This document shows positions 22,762 through 34,363 of a stretch of DNA of 64,000 bases, one piece after another (the stretch's first letter is position 1; each line of letters starts with the position of its first letter). The notes below the pieces were generated by a model that had not been told where the DNA came from, made no database searches, and was given only the letters and a program-made list of their open reading frames with translations. Origin of the DNA: Serendipita indica DSM 11827. Its lineage: Eukaryota > Basidiomycota > Agaricomycetes > Sebacinales > Serendipitaceae. Location of the stretch: assembly GCA_910890315.1 (NCBI GenBank), contig CAJVGD010000006.1, forward strand, positions 1,612,001 to 1,676,000, in the 5' to 3' direction. The position numbers were made by a program, and so were the translations under genes.

Positions 22762-25433
22762 TCAACCGGCAAATGCAAACGCCATTGCGCCGTAAAGTCC
22801 ATCTTCTCGTCCAAGCATTCCATCGCCGTGCAGAACCTCCATTTTACGCGCGTGCCATCCAACTGCCGTGCTCACATTTCCACCGCTCTCCGAGAGTGCT
22901 TCCAAGCCCTTGCGGAGTGGGTGATCCGAGGTGAGATTGCGCTTGAAAATGGCACCCTTTCCACCAATTTCCCCATTCGCATTCGCATACTCTCCATTAG
23001 CCACAGTCGAAGAGACCTTAGAGCTCGCGTTTGTGCTCGTCATGATCGCGTCCTCGTCGCCCACCTCTGCGCACCACCCACAGCTCGTATCGACGTACCA
23101 TCCTCGCGCGCCTTTACTCCTTATCACACGCCATGAGCCCGCTCCGGATCCGAGTGCGGTCAGGATGTGTGGGCTGAGCTCGATAACGCGCAGTTTAGTC
23201 GGGGCTTGGGGATACTTTGTCGGTTCCTTTGCTGGCGTTGTCGTGTTGGTGGTCGTCATGATCGTGGGGATATTGGTGGGAGACGTGGGTGGACTCGTTG
23301 GGTAAGGGAGGAGGAACGATGCCAGGACACCTTTTGCTTGTAGACTAAACGGTACCGTGGTAAGTTGACCGATGAGCATGTTGTGCACTGCGATTGTACT
23401 TTGACGAATTGGTGTTGTTGGCGATAGCTCCGGAGACGTCGAGCTGAGGGTGATAATCTCGACGTTTGGAGCCTTTTCTCTGAGGAACGTTGCAATCGAT
23501 GTCAAAGGAAGTTCAGTAATGAAGGAGAGGCCAAAGGATCGTAGTGACGGTTGCGGGGGTATGGTGTCGAGGAGAGAGGGCGTGAGTGGATGAGAGGATA
23601 GGTCGAAGTAGGTCAGTCGACCATTTTGGATGCATGGTGCATTTTTCAGGATCGCTTCAAGCTCCGTCTCCGAGATAGGGAAAGGACAAGTGACATCTCC
23701 AAAGAGTGAGAGATGCTCCAGCTCCGCCACACACTTGCCGTCGAGGAGGAAATCCTTCACTGCACCCCCAGTGAGGCGCGTACACCTCCCCAAGCTGAGT
23801 GAAACTAGCCTGATAGTGTCGGATTTGGCAAGGTCGTACAACAAGTCCGATTCGCAGCGTGTGCCGGAGAGGTCGAGGTGCGTGAGCGAGGGGAACGCGA
23901 GGACAAAGCGCGAGAGGATGGGTGCCGACACGGACGAAACCGAACGTAAACAAAGTCTCTTTAGCCTAGGGAACAAGATTGCCGTGTCTTCCTCTTCCTC
24001 GAAACGAACCCGACCTCGAGTCATCTCCTCGGGTTGCAGCGTTTGGCGTGGGCGGTCGGGCGTCATGAGATACATGATGGTGAATTCTGTGAGTGCCTTG
24101 ACGAATACGGCACTCACACAGCCGCATAGATCGAGCGCTACGAGAGACTGAGCATCTTGGCGTCGGTGCCAGTCGTACGGTCCAGGCTCTTGCTCTTCCG
24201 GGCTCGGATTACGTCCTCGGCTCGGTTGCCGTTGTTGCTCCCTCAAAGGTCGGCCGCGGAATAATAATTCTGCCAAGACGGGAAAGGTGAGCGCCCCATC
24301 CATGTACTCTGTTGCGCCAAATGTAACGAGGTTGGGCATTTCCTACCCTAAATTAGCAAAATAACAACTTCAGTCTTAGGAAGTCACCTTGAGGGCGAGG
24401 TGCAATCGCTCGCCAGTGACAAAACGTGAGTGGACACCTTCGCCTACGGAGCGACGAAGGCCGACTGGGAAAAGCTTAGTAGATGAAGAACAATTAGATA
24501 TGTACGTACTCGTCCTAAAGTGGTTAAAGTCTAGATGAAGGATGTATCGGCCGGGCCGCGAGTCTTGCGGCATTTGTACTATTGGACGTTTACCATTCGC
24601 TCATCCTTGTTATAGAACTTGACTCACCATAGACATCAGGACGGACAGACTCAACGACACTTCTAGTTGCGTTGCTGACAGCGCGGATGACTCTCCATCT
24701 TCCGGGGCTCTTGCTGTGCCTTCGTGCATCCATGCCACCAGGTCGGGAGCTCGAGATGCTCCGATGACGGGCGTCGATACTTCGGTGACGAGGACGCATG
24801 GGGCTTGCGTCGCGAGACTCTGGAGGTGTAAGGACTTCGGGAGGAAGCGGCCCATCTCTCTCCAATCGTTCTCGAATAATGGCGCGGAGTTTCCAGAGGG
24901 CCTCTGGTGTCGTCATTGTCAGAGTCGTTACATAATAGCGAGTAAATATGCGTACCTCTGTCAAGTTCTTTTGTGGGACTGGTCGCGGCAAAGACGTAGG
25001 ATGCGGCTTCGCTAAGGGACTGCTCTACCAAGTTCGCGGCTTCTTCATCGACAATCTCTTCGCCACCGGTAATCTCCTCTACGAGAGCGATCCATGTTCT
25101 TGGTAGCCTGATTTCGACGCGTCGCCAGACATATTCGCGGGTGGCTTTGTAGAATGCCCGGGAGACCCGCGAGAGATTTGTGAGGGTGAGTCTTGCGACG
25201 GGCTCTGGCCAGTTTGTTGGTGGATATGATGAAGGGAGAGTTGTAGGTGCTGGTAACGTAAATACGGTCGGATGGATTACCGGGTCGAGAGAGCTGAGGG
25301 GTGCGGGGGAGGCCGAGTGATAAACCGCGGCACAGATGGCGTTGAGGACTAGATGGCGTAGAGCGTCATTAACATTTACAAGGAGTTATTACTTGTGTGC
25401 TTGCTCACCTTCGACGGGGTATTCGGTGGGCAT
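22762..25433 (-). CDS. leucine-rich, F-box-like hypothetical protein
   Basis: Starts at ATG 25433 (MPTEYPVEG) with an exon of about 25 nt. The next exon (LRHLVLNAICAAVYHS) and NLSRVSRAFYKATREYVWR look like the degenerate F-box plus linker found in basidiomycete F-box proteins. After a Ser/Arg-rich linker (MRPRHRSIDARHRSISSSR) the long last exon (to 22762, about 500 codons) carries leucine-rich repeats: LVALDLCGCVS, FPRLKRLCLRSV, FPSLTHLDLSGTRC, LVSLSLGRCTRLTGGAVKDF and LEHLSLFGDV, as in AMN1/Grr1-type solenoids. The C-terminal part has GWYVDTSCGWCAEVG and VGWHARKMEVLHGDGMLG, short conserved-looking motifs I cannot name. Probably an SCF adaptor, but without assignable target. Its 5' end is 284 bp from the divergent uridine kinase. 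Confidence 0.75.
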
Positions 25434-25717
25434 TTTGGAAATGTTGGGCGGGGCTGCTCAAAGTCGCCGGTCCTAAATACTCGCAGCTGAGAAGAAGTCG
25501 ACCCTGAGCTCTGCTAACAACGTGGGTGACGTGAACGCGCAGTCACGCGCTCGTTCCCAGTTTGTTCGGAAGATTGGGACGGGAGCAAGAGACGGACCGG
25601 TGATCTAGAAGTGATTAGAATTCGAGATGATATTATTCTAGTTTGATCTCTGTCTTTGCCAATGGCAAGTCCGACGATGCAGGAGACAAACCCACAATCT
25701 TGATCCTTGACCACATC

Positions 25718-27965
25718 ATGGCCACAGTCCACGAAACCCTCGAGGCTTCCACAAGGAAGAACACCATCCTCAAATCGCACGGTCGTCTGCCTTGGTAGCG
25801 CACACGTCAATCCACAACATGCCAAAGTGACCAGCTTAGACAGGTATAACGAGTCGGGAGCTCCTCTATGCGATGCATTCGTAATCGGGATTGCTGGTGG
25901 AAGTGCAAGTGGAAAAGCAAGTCTCCCCACATTCTACAAGCCTTCAACTGACTAGCCCTGGTTTGTCTCTTGTCTGGTGATCTAAAACGTGTCCAGACAC
26001 ACGTTGCACACGAGATTGTGCGCCAACTCGGCGCGATTCCCTCCGTGGTCATCATGTCTCAGGTGTGTACAATTCATCTCTCAGCCAAAAGGGGTGCGGC
26101 CCACTAGAACGCCGTACTCGACCCTGAGCACGACAGCGTTTTAGACAGAGACAACTCACGTGCGTGTTTCCAGGACAGCTTCTACAAGTGGAACTCACCC
26201 GAGCAAATCGCCCTCGCCTTTGCAAACGAAAAGGATTTCGATCACCCGGACTCTTTAGACCTTGACCTCTTTGCCAAAGTACGCCATTCTGCGCTCACAT
26301 CACGTCAAACTCAACCATTCACTTAGTGTTTGCGTGATCTCAAACGCAATAGGCAAACCAATGTTCCCGTGTATTCATTCTCGTTGCACCAGCGCTTGGA
26401 CGAAACCCAGTACCTCTATGGGGCAGCCATTATCATCGTCGAGGGTATCTTAGCATTGCACGATTCAGAACTCAGAAATCTATATGACCTCAAGGTTTGC
26501 TCTGCTCTTCACCCACCATCCCATTCTCATCGTGGTTTTTAGCTCTTCGTTCAATGCGATTCCGACTTGATGCTCGCTCGTCGCATCCGACGCGACGTCG
26601 CAGAACGTGGTCGGGACGTAAACGGTGTCATTGACCAGTACCTTCGATTCGTCAAGCCTTCATTTGACAACTTTGTCCAACCAAGTTCACGGTATGCAGA
26701 CGTCATTTTGCCACCCAAGGAGAATATGGTAGGTCTGCCAACATCCCTGGACTCTACTTACAGTTGATAGGAAGGCATCAACCTCGTCGTCGAATACATT
26801 CGCCGCAAACTCGCTGAGCGAAGCTCTAATCTACGAGAAAGGATGGCCCTTACCGAACGGCTGCTGAGCCATACATCGACACCCGTCCCGGCATCTTCAG
26901 TAAAATACGATACCTCTATCGAGTCAATGCAAAGGGCTGCTGAAGGTCTTGGTGTGCAGCTACTCCCGCAGACGCCGCAAGTCAGAGGAATCTATACGCT
27001 GCTCAGAGATGAAAAGTGCAGCAAGGAAGATTTCATCTTCTACGCAGATCGACTTGCAACCATTTTGGTGGAAAAGGCAATGGAGGCACTGCCCTTTGAG
27101 AAATCTGAGACTACAACGCCGGTGGAAGAGCGTGTCGTAGGGCAGAGGTTGGCAGCAAAAGTATGTCCCCGTGTAATATACGACACTGAATAACACCTGT
27201 GTCTAGGAGGTCTGCGGAGTAACCATTATACGATGGTAAATGTGGCCCCTTCTATATCGTATGCCGGAGCTCATGCTTATTCAGGGGTGGACCGTTGGAA
27301 CGTGGTCTGCAACGGGTCCTAAGAGACATTCCCCTTGGCTCTCTGCTAATACAACCGGAACCAAACACGAGTGAACCACTTTTGATGCACTGCATGCTTC
27401 CTGCCTGTGTGCGTGAACGACATCGAGCAGAGGAGGCATGGGTAATCGTATTGGGGTCTCAGGTATGTCTTCACCCCGTCATCACTTTCGTCAATCCTGC
27501 TGTCTTGTGACTCCCGCAGCGGTACCCTCGCCACCCCACTTTGCCGGGTGGGGAGACCCGTGTCGCCGTGTTTGCCCAGTCTTTTCTCCCACACTAAAAT
27601 CGTCTCACATTGGTTTTGATCACCGAATTAGATTGGGACCGGTTCGACGGCATTTATGACAATTCGGATCTTGCTCGACCACGGGGTCCGTGAGGACAGG
27701 ATCATTTTTTTGACCTTTCTCATTGCGCGTGTCGGTGGGATTGCCGTTGTCAGACGTGCGTTCCCAAAGGTGCGCATCATCACGGGTGCTGTGGACAACG
27801 AGGTCAAAGAGATTTGGCGAATGGACGGTGGTGGCGAAGGCGTCAAAGGGCAAGGAAAGGGTCGGAAGGATTGGAAGATTGAGCCGGGATTAGGTGATAT
27901 CGGTATGTCATATCCTCGTACCGTTCCCTCTTACTGATGCGACTGTAGAGAGCCGTTATTTCTGA
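25718..27965 (+). CDS. URK1: uridine/cytidine kinase with UPRT-like domain
   Basis: Pyrimidine salvage enzyme that phosphorylates uridine and cytidine. The kinase half has a P-loop (GIAGGSASGKTHVA), DSFYKW, FDHPDSLDLDLF, IIIVEGILAL and the lid RRIRRDVAERGRDVNGVIDQ. The C-terminal half is the uracil-phosphoribosyltransferase-like domain of the Urk1/UCKL family: RGIYTLLRDEKCS, IGTGSTAFMTIRILLDHGV, FPKVRIITGAVDNEV, ending GLGDIESRYF with TGA at 27963. The ATG at 25718 precedes a short variable leader; intron 1 rejoins at the W in RLPWYNESGAP. Intron 2 (25917-25996) has borders GCAAGT...CAG and interrupts the P-loop between K and T. About eight further short introns. The trans-membrane-free sequence suggests a cytosolic enzyme. 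Confidence 0.92.
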
Positions 27966-28697
27966 ACTGTTATAGGTTTCCAAAATGGATATATGGAGAA
28001 TACATCTATTCGTGGGGATTTCCGGTCGTATCAATCTTAGTCAGGCCTGTGATGTTCACAGCTCAAAGGGGGCCATTACCAGCACCCACCTCGTGCTCTG
28101 GCGGCGCAATCCCCTACTCCGGGAGGAGCATCCGATTGAATTATGTATCTGACGTATGAGAAGCATCTTATACCGCAGAGTAATCTTGTTGGTGGGGGAA
28201 TCAGGCTCTGACAACTTGGCGAGACAACGCTTACAGGCACGGCGAACAATGTAACTATCTTTACCGAAGGTGCGTCCTTCTCGAGAGCTATGACGACCAG
28301 AGAATGGAGATTGACCTGTCCGAGCCCAAGAAGAAGAGAGTACCAAGGGTTTTCTCGGCTAGCTGTGTGTACGATGGGTTCAATTTCCAGACCTGAAGAT
28401 AACGAACTTAGATCGAAGCCGCATCTAGTCTGGTGTAGGCACGTTCCGGAGCCGACGTCCCAGTTTTGTCACATTGTCGTGAAGTCGGGCCATTCTGGCG
28501 AGGAAAGATAGTGTCCTGCTGGCCTTTGGGTGTTTGGCTTACTCCGTTGTGTCCTTCTCTTGTGCCTGTAGATACTCGATGAAAGTCCAAGATATATATG
28601 TGGAACAAAGTTCACCACGCACGGGAGCAGAAGTAACTCAAGTCGGCAGGGAAGAATCTAAAGATTTCATACATAGATAATAAATATGGATACACTA
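27966..28697. other. convergent intergenic region
   Basis: Lies between the 3' ends of uridine kinase and the GPI-deacylase. Minus-strand frames at 28056-28346 and 28408-28608 have no recognisable domain and no clear splice partners. Probably untranslated regions and spacer. Confidence 0.4.
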
Positions 28698-31600
28698 TTA
28701 TCTCCATCGCACTCGGGTGGCGACGAGCCAAGCAACGACGACGGTCGCCATCTCGAACACCATGTAAGGAAATCTGGCTCCGAAGAGTAGTGCAGTGAGT
28801 GCCAGCAGTAAGAATGACGCATATGTCACCCTTTTCCTCCAATTTAAGCTCTCCCGCTCTAGGCAGCGGCCAGAAGCAGTCACTTCTCCCAACAGTAGCC
28901 AAGGTAGAACCACAATAACAGAGTGGTCGCCATCAAACGGTACAGTATACCCGGCAGTTTGCAACGTTCGAACCCACACGACAAGGATTGGTGCAGCAAA
29001 GGGTAGGGCCAGCCATATGAGAAGCACAAGGAGGTGAAAATTCTGAGCACGTCGTATTTCCTGTTTTCGAAGGCCTTCTGGAGTGGGTGAAGAGGTTGCC
29101 GAATCTTCCGCTTTTGGACTTGATTCAGCCGCAATTTTGGGGGGTGCGGAGCAACATATTGAGAATTGAATTATAAAGACGATCATAAACGCAATCTGGA
29201 ACGGAATGATCGTTGCCACAAGGAGAGAGACAAAAAGGATGGAAGCTATCCATCGCTTCGATGTCGAACGTTCCTGTCTGCAGCCCATTAGCCTTGATTG
29301 CTTAAGATTTCAGAAAGAACGTACTCCTTGCCAGTGACACCTATCAGTCTCTGGACCTGCTCGAAGAACCCAGCAACGACTTTTAGTATATAGTTGCTTG
29401 CGCCAACGAGTCCATTAGCGAAAAGCCACATAAAGAAGGACAATGGAGCAAACACGAGGATGCCGCTGTTTCCCATGATCATCTCCTTCGGTAGAGGGAG
29501 CATAGAAAGGGCGACTAGCACGCCACCGATAGGAAGCATCTGCTTCTGCGTAAATTCGACCATAACAGCCTCAAACGGCGGGAATGTTCCTAGAGACCCA
29601 TTAGATCAACTAAACTGGAGATTGTTGTAAGCCCACCATTGGCATCGTAGCCCATAATTGCAGATAGCATAAGCAATGCCACAACCGCGACACTCCACAT
29701 CGCGAGGCCCATCCAGTATCGAACTCCCAGGCGACCGAGAGTTTCTTTCCAGGCGACCCGTAAAGTGATACTCTTAATCCCACATTCTCCTGAAGAGTAT
29801 ATAGTCAACTCTGGAGTGTGATTTGTGTTTGGTATTAGTGGGAGGAAAGGTCCGTCTCTATGTGAATGTAAATAGAACGGCCGCGTAGGTGTATGATAGT
29901 GACTCTCGATAGGAGACACCTGGTGTAAAAGTAAAGGAGGCACTCTTAGTCCTATAAGCACTATAAGCACAGGTATAAAGAAGAGCATATTAGCCTACCC
30001 AGGCAATGACCATCATATACAGCGTCTCCACGATAGACAATAAGTGCATGAGATAGCAGTTTAGGAAGCTTGAATATTGTCCGGAGCGATCGTGATCTTG
30101 CCGGCAAGGAGAAGGAGATTCCCGACGGCTTCATGGCATCTTTATGTTCAGTTAGAAAGACCCAAGCATATTTGAAATTACTCGCCAAGTAATGTCGCAG
30201 AGGATGTTGCATTCAATACAGGTTCCACAGCCGCGACCACCCAACCAGTCGAAGTAGAGCGTTCGAAGAAGAGACCGACATGCGAGTCAGTCGAATAGCT
30301 TGTCAGCTGAATATCTGCCTCGAAAAGAGATACATGGTCATTGTCCAGCACCCCTTTCTCTGACGGGAAGGCTCCCGGCCAATTTGGTCGCGGCAATAAC
30401 GAGGCTCGTCCTTCAATTTCTACACATCCCGGTTCGAGAACACCAGGGGGAGGTCGAGTGCAGAAGAGAACTCGCAAAATCCCTCCACGAGTTAGGAGTT
30501 GTCCGTTTTCCCTAGCGAGATTCTGTAGTTCGATCCCGTGCGAGAATACTGTCAGGCGCACAGCCTTTTCAGTCGGTAACGGAAGGAAATGAACCCCAGC
30601 CATCGGGCTGCCGATTTCGAGCTTGGAGCTAGTTCTCTTGAAGTGAAGCGGGACACCAGTGATATTGACCAATTCTTTGGGTGGAGAGGTCTGAACGGAA
30701 GTCGAACGCATGAGTCGGTGAATATTTTTCATATCGAATGAGGGCTGTGTAATGTCGAGTGCTAGACGGGCGGTCATCATGCGTACTTGATGGCACCAGA
30801 CCATCTCCCTGTGACCTACCCCGGTCCAAGCCCCATGAAGGGAGCTCGTCATGATCGTTCTACGATGAGGAGAGGTGCGTTCAGGAATTGCACATAGCTC
30901 GGATGTAATCTGAGAATCGGTTGCACCTCCGCAGATGGATATCAAAGGTGTTGTCGAGTTGATATTCCCAAGTTGAGCGTCTCGAATCGATTTATATACG
31001 CCTTCTGATCGCCTGTCGAAGCGAACTGGTGCAAGTTGACTTGGAGTAGACATAGTAATGACTGCACGAAGGACCTCATCGCTCAGGTCTTTGAGAAGTA
31101 TCTGAGCAACGGTCCCTCCCATAGAATGACCTATTATGGTGATCCGTGTTCCTTTCGGGTAGAGCGAGAGAATGTAATGGACGGCTTGAGTCGAGTATCG
31201 TGCTTGAGTGAGGAGAGTTGGGGGATGGATTGCGGAAAAGTCCTCATTGAACTCGACTATGAGATTCATTAGTATTTGAAATGTACAGAGAAATGACATA
31301 CCGGCATAAACGTCGAGTGGCTTGTCGAATCTCCCGCGCCTGTTTTCGTAGAACTGACGAGCAGCGGATGAGGCAATGGAGCGCACTTGTCTTGAGGACC
31401 CTGCATTCCCAGGGATGAATAGAACAGGTTCTCCGTTTCGCTACAGGGCGTTAGAACAGGCTCAGGGATCCAGGGCGGGCACCAACTTCCTTCATGTTGT
31501 CAATGCCGACCTCGCGGTAGAGCCAAAGACTATATCTCTTCGCGAATGGCGTCCAGGACTTGTCAAAGTCGGTTTGGAGGACATAATGCGGCGACATCCA

Positions 31601-31789
31601 CGACATTTCGCAACCCTGAGGCGAGACGACGAGCGGGGTCTCATTTGCGAGGGTTGAAAAGTAGAACATGAAGAAACATGCTGCCAGAGCAAGTAAAATC
31701 AATGTCCACTGGGCCGTCCGTCGTCGCATTGCCGACCCTTGATAGTTGCGGTTGGGAACAAACAGTTTTGGTTGTGTAAACTTCGCCAT
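28698..31789 (-). CDS. BST1: GPI inositol-deacylase (PGAP1/Bst1)
   Basis: An ER-membrane lipase that removes the inositol-linked acyl chain from GPI anchors and thereby licenses ER exit and quality control of GPI proteins. The N-terminal signal anchor is WTLILLALAACFFMFYFSTL. The family motifs SYxxxTDF-like (SPHYVLQTDFDKSW), YSLWLYREVG and VLFIPGNAGS follow. The serine-hydrolase elbow ITIIGHSMGGTVAQI contains the catalytic Ser in G-H-S-M-G. The luminal region follows and then several C-terminal transmembrane helices (ILLVLTVIALFMI-like blocks in exons 28698-29990), ending VATRVRWR with TAA at 28698. The first ATG is 31789; a second in-frame ATG (31729) just before the signal anchor is an alternative. 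The first ATG overlaps the ATG of the divergent PX gene. Confidence 0.9.
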
Positions 31790-32640
31790 GAGCAGCCGGT
31801 CAGCACCAGTCTCGCCTGCAACGCCCGAGACACCGTTCTACCCCTTTGCAAATGCCAAAGGACTTTTGACGGTCATTCGTGATGAGCACTTGGACGTGCA
31901 GGCAGAGGCAGAGTTTCTGGCAGATTTTGAAGTCGGTCGGCGAGTGGGACTGCGATTGGCCATACTGAGAGCACTCCTAGGACGATGATACCGTAGATTC
32001 AAGATCAATACCACCGTCTCGGAGATCTGTAGACACTCGTTCAGAGGCCCGCTCCGTCATAAGCCAGGAAATCTGGCTTGAAGACCAGACAAGTGGCGGG
32101 GCGTCATCGACATTTGCAAGAGACGCAATGATCACCGGGTATGTCTACGTCTCCTTTCACACCCATCTTGCTCAAAACAGACAGTTGGACCTGCGTGGGA
32201 GATCAGAAAGCTGGTGCCTACATCGGTAAGCGGCCGCTCCTCTCGGCATAGGCTCTTTCTTGACAGACAACCAGTATACGACTGCGCTATAACCACCAAA
32301 GAGGTATTTGAATGACGAAACTCGTTCCATTTCGACTCATCCGCAGCAGGGAAATACCTTTCACATTCTGAGGCGATACAATGACTTTGTCCGACTCCGG
32401 CATAGCCTCATGAGGACGTTACAGGTACGTGCGAATTGAGCTCCTGCTTCTTGGCATTGACAATCTCAGTCAAATGAACGATCCTACGTCCCAAAACTGC
32501 CGCCAAAGTCGCCTCTGGCTCGCTATCGCTCAGTCTTCCTTGACAAGCGAAGACGGGCTCTCCAGCACTGGTTCAGGACCGTCTTGCTTCATCCTGACAT
32601 TGGATCCTCCCAAGCCCTTCGCCAATGGGTGATGGAGTAA
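31788..32640 (+). CDS. PX-domain phosphoinositide-binding protein
   Basis: A small PX (phox homology) protein, probably recruited to endosomal or vacuolar membranes through PI3P, similar in layout to fungal Ypt35. Exon 1 encodes a leader (SPATPETPFYPFANAKG, then EAEFLADFE). Intron 31932-31980 leads to a Ser/Arg-rich linker. The PX domain then runs over four exons: WTCVGDQKAGAYIVYDCAI, GNTFHILRRYNDFVRLRHSL with the PI3P-binding R-R-Y/F motif, VPKLPPKSPLARYR with the proline-rich loop, and RRRALQHWFRTVLLHPDIG, ending at TAA 32638. The likely ATG (31788) shares two bases with the BST1 ATG on the other strand; an in-frame Met directly before the PX domain is an alternative. The 3' end is 36 bp from the DHODH stop. 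Confidence 0.8.
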
Positions 32641-32676
32641 ACCGTCATCACTCTCGAAACTAATCTATTCCATAAA

Positions 32677-34294
32677 TCATTGGACTACACTCTCCGGTTG
32701 TTGTACTTTATCCTCCACGCTATGTGAATCTGTTTTTAATATATTGATCAGCTGTTCACCCATGGCAGTAAACGCGCCAGAGCCCTCTTTGATCGCCGAG
32801 GTCACCTCAGGAGCGACAATTGTCACTAAACCATGCGCTTCCTGAGGCTCTTTCCATGCTGCCTTTTGGCCTTCACGTACAGCGTCCATCCACGACTGGT
32901 TGGACCGCCGCAGTTCGTCCACAATTTCGTCCTTGATTCTTCGTGGCGTGCCAGCACCACCGTACGCAAACGACGTATAGAGCTGAACCGTCGTCGCCCC
33001 TGCTCGTGCGTATTCTAAAGCATCAGCCCCTGTAGCGATTCCTCCACAACCGACGATGGGAATCGAGGCCGGGAGCAGGGGTCGCAGTGTTTTCAGTGCG
33101 CGAAGAGTCAACGGCTTCAAGGGCACCCCAGAAAGCCCTCCAGCCTCCTTCTTGTTCGCTATAGTATTTCAGTCACCGGAATGAGAAAGGGGTTTCTTGG
33201 CTCACCAGATTTGACGCCTTCGGGTCTCTGAATAGTGGTGTTTGAGACAATGACACCATCGATACCCGTCTCTCTCACTGCTTCGGCAACGTCTGTGAGC
33301 TCCTCTTCTGACAGGTCGGGCGCAATCTTCACTAGTAATTTCGGGAGAGCACGATCCATGTGAAGCGAATCCCTCTCCCGTTTCACGGCGTCCAAGAGCT
33401 CAATCAACATCCCTCGGGACTGCAGACCTCGAAGTCCAGGCGTGTTAGGCGAGGACACGTTGACTACGAGAACGTCTGCCAAGGGACCAAACGTCTGCAC
33501 ACCGAGAAGAAAGTCGGAGAGAGAGTCTGGTGCCGAAGATTTGTTCTTTCCAAGGTTGATGGAGAGGATTTTGTTGTCGAGAAGAGAGCCATTTGGGTGA
33601 TTCTCTGCGGCGTTGCGAGTCGCATACCGTGCTTGTAGCCTACTGAGAACAAGTGTCGCTCCTTTTGATGGGAAACCATAGCGGTTGATAACGGCTTGAT
33701 CTTCAGGGAGATGGAACACGCGCGGTTGCGGATTGCCTGGTTGCGGCTTTGGTGTGATGCTTCCAATCTCTACCCACGCAAACCCGAGATCAAACAGCCC
33801 TATTCTATTGTAAGTTTGATCTTGGAATCAATCCTCTCGCCAAACACACCGTTCACCGCTTCGCCGTCCTTGTCGAAACCAGCTGCCAGGCCAACCGGAT
33901 TGGAAAGCACTTTATCCCAGAGCTATACTGTATATCAAACGACGTTTTAGCTCATATATGCACGTCGTACCTCTACTCGCAACAACTCATCGTCTGGTAT
34001 CTGGTCCGACGGGCCCAGTCCGCTTTTCAGCACTCCTAGCGCCGCCTTGTGCGCCTTTTCTGCATCCAAAAGCACCCTCGACAACGGTGGCACCACATAA
34101 CGATGTATCGCTGACCGCGAATCCGCATAATAAACCGCAAAGAGCGTAAGTCCAACTGCAAATGTCGTCGAATAGGCCACGGCTTTCACATTCCTGGCAA
34201 AGGATGATTCGCTTTGTGCATAGGTGGACGCATGCCGGCGCACTTGGACGCGGGTCAGCGTCCGGAGCGAAGAGGAGCGGCAAGCAAGTGACAT
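32677..34294 (-). CDS. URA9: dihydroorotate dehydrogenase, mitochondrial class 2
   Basis: The quinone-dependent FMN enzyme oxidising dihydroorotate to orotate in de novo pyrimidine synthesis, at the inner mitochondrial membrane. The N-terminus (ATG 34294: MSLACRSSSLRTLTRVQVRR) is a basic amphipathic presequence followed by the transmembrane segment VAYSTTFAVGLTLFAVYYA. Catalytic barrel motifs: VGLAAGFDKDGEAV, IGSITPKPQPGNPQPRVF, VINRYGFPSKG, SINLGKNKSS, VLVVNVSSPNTPGLR with the catalytic Ser of class 2, KIAPDLSEEEL, VSNTTIQRP, and IVGCGGIATGADALEY plus VQLYTSFAYGG at the FMN phosphate site. It ends at TGA 32677. Introns lie near 33905-33955, 33770-33805 and 33126-33210. The start is only 70 bp from the stop of the PARP-E2 gene on the same strand. 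Confidence 0.95.
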
Positions 34295-34363
34295 TGCAAA
34301 CCTGCTACCTGCGGTCACCTTCTATTCTACAAGAAGTAAAACTAACGAGAAACTACAAAACGA

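Noticed and set aside
25718-34294. A pyrimidine gene cluster (uridine kinase plus dihydroorotate dehydrogenase).
   Set aside because: The two genes are separated by GPI-deacylase and PX genes on mixed strands. Proximity of two housekeeping genes is not enough to claim a cluster.
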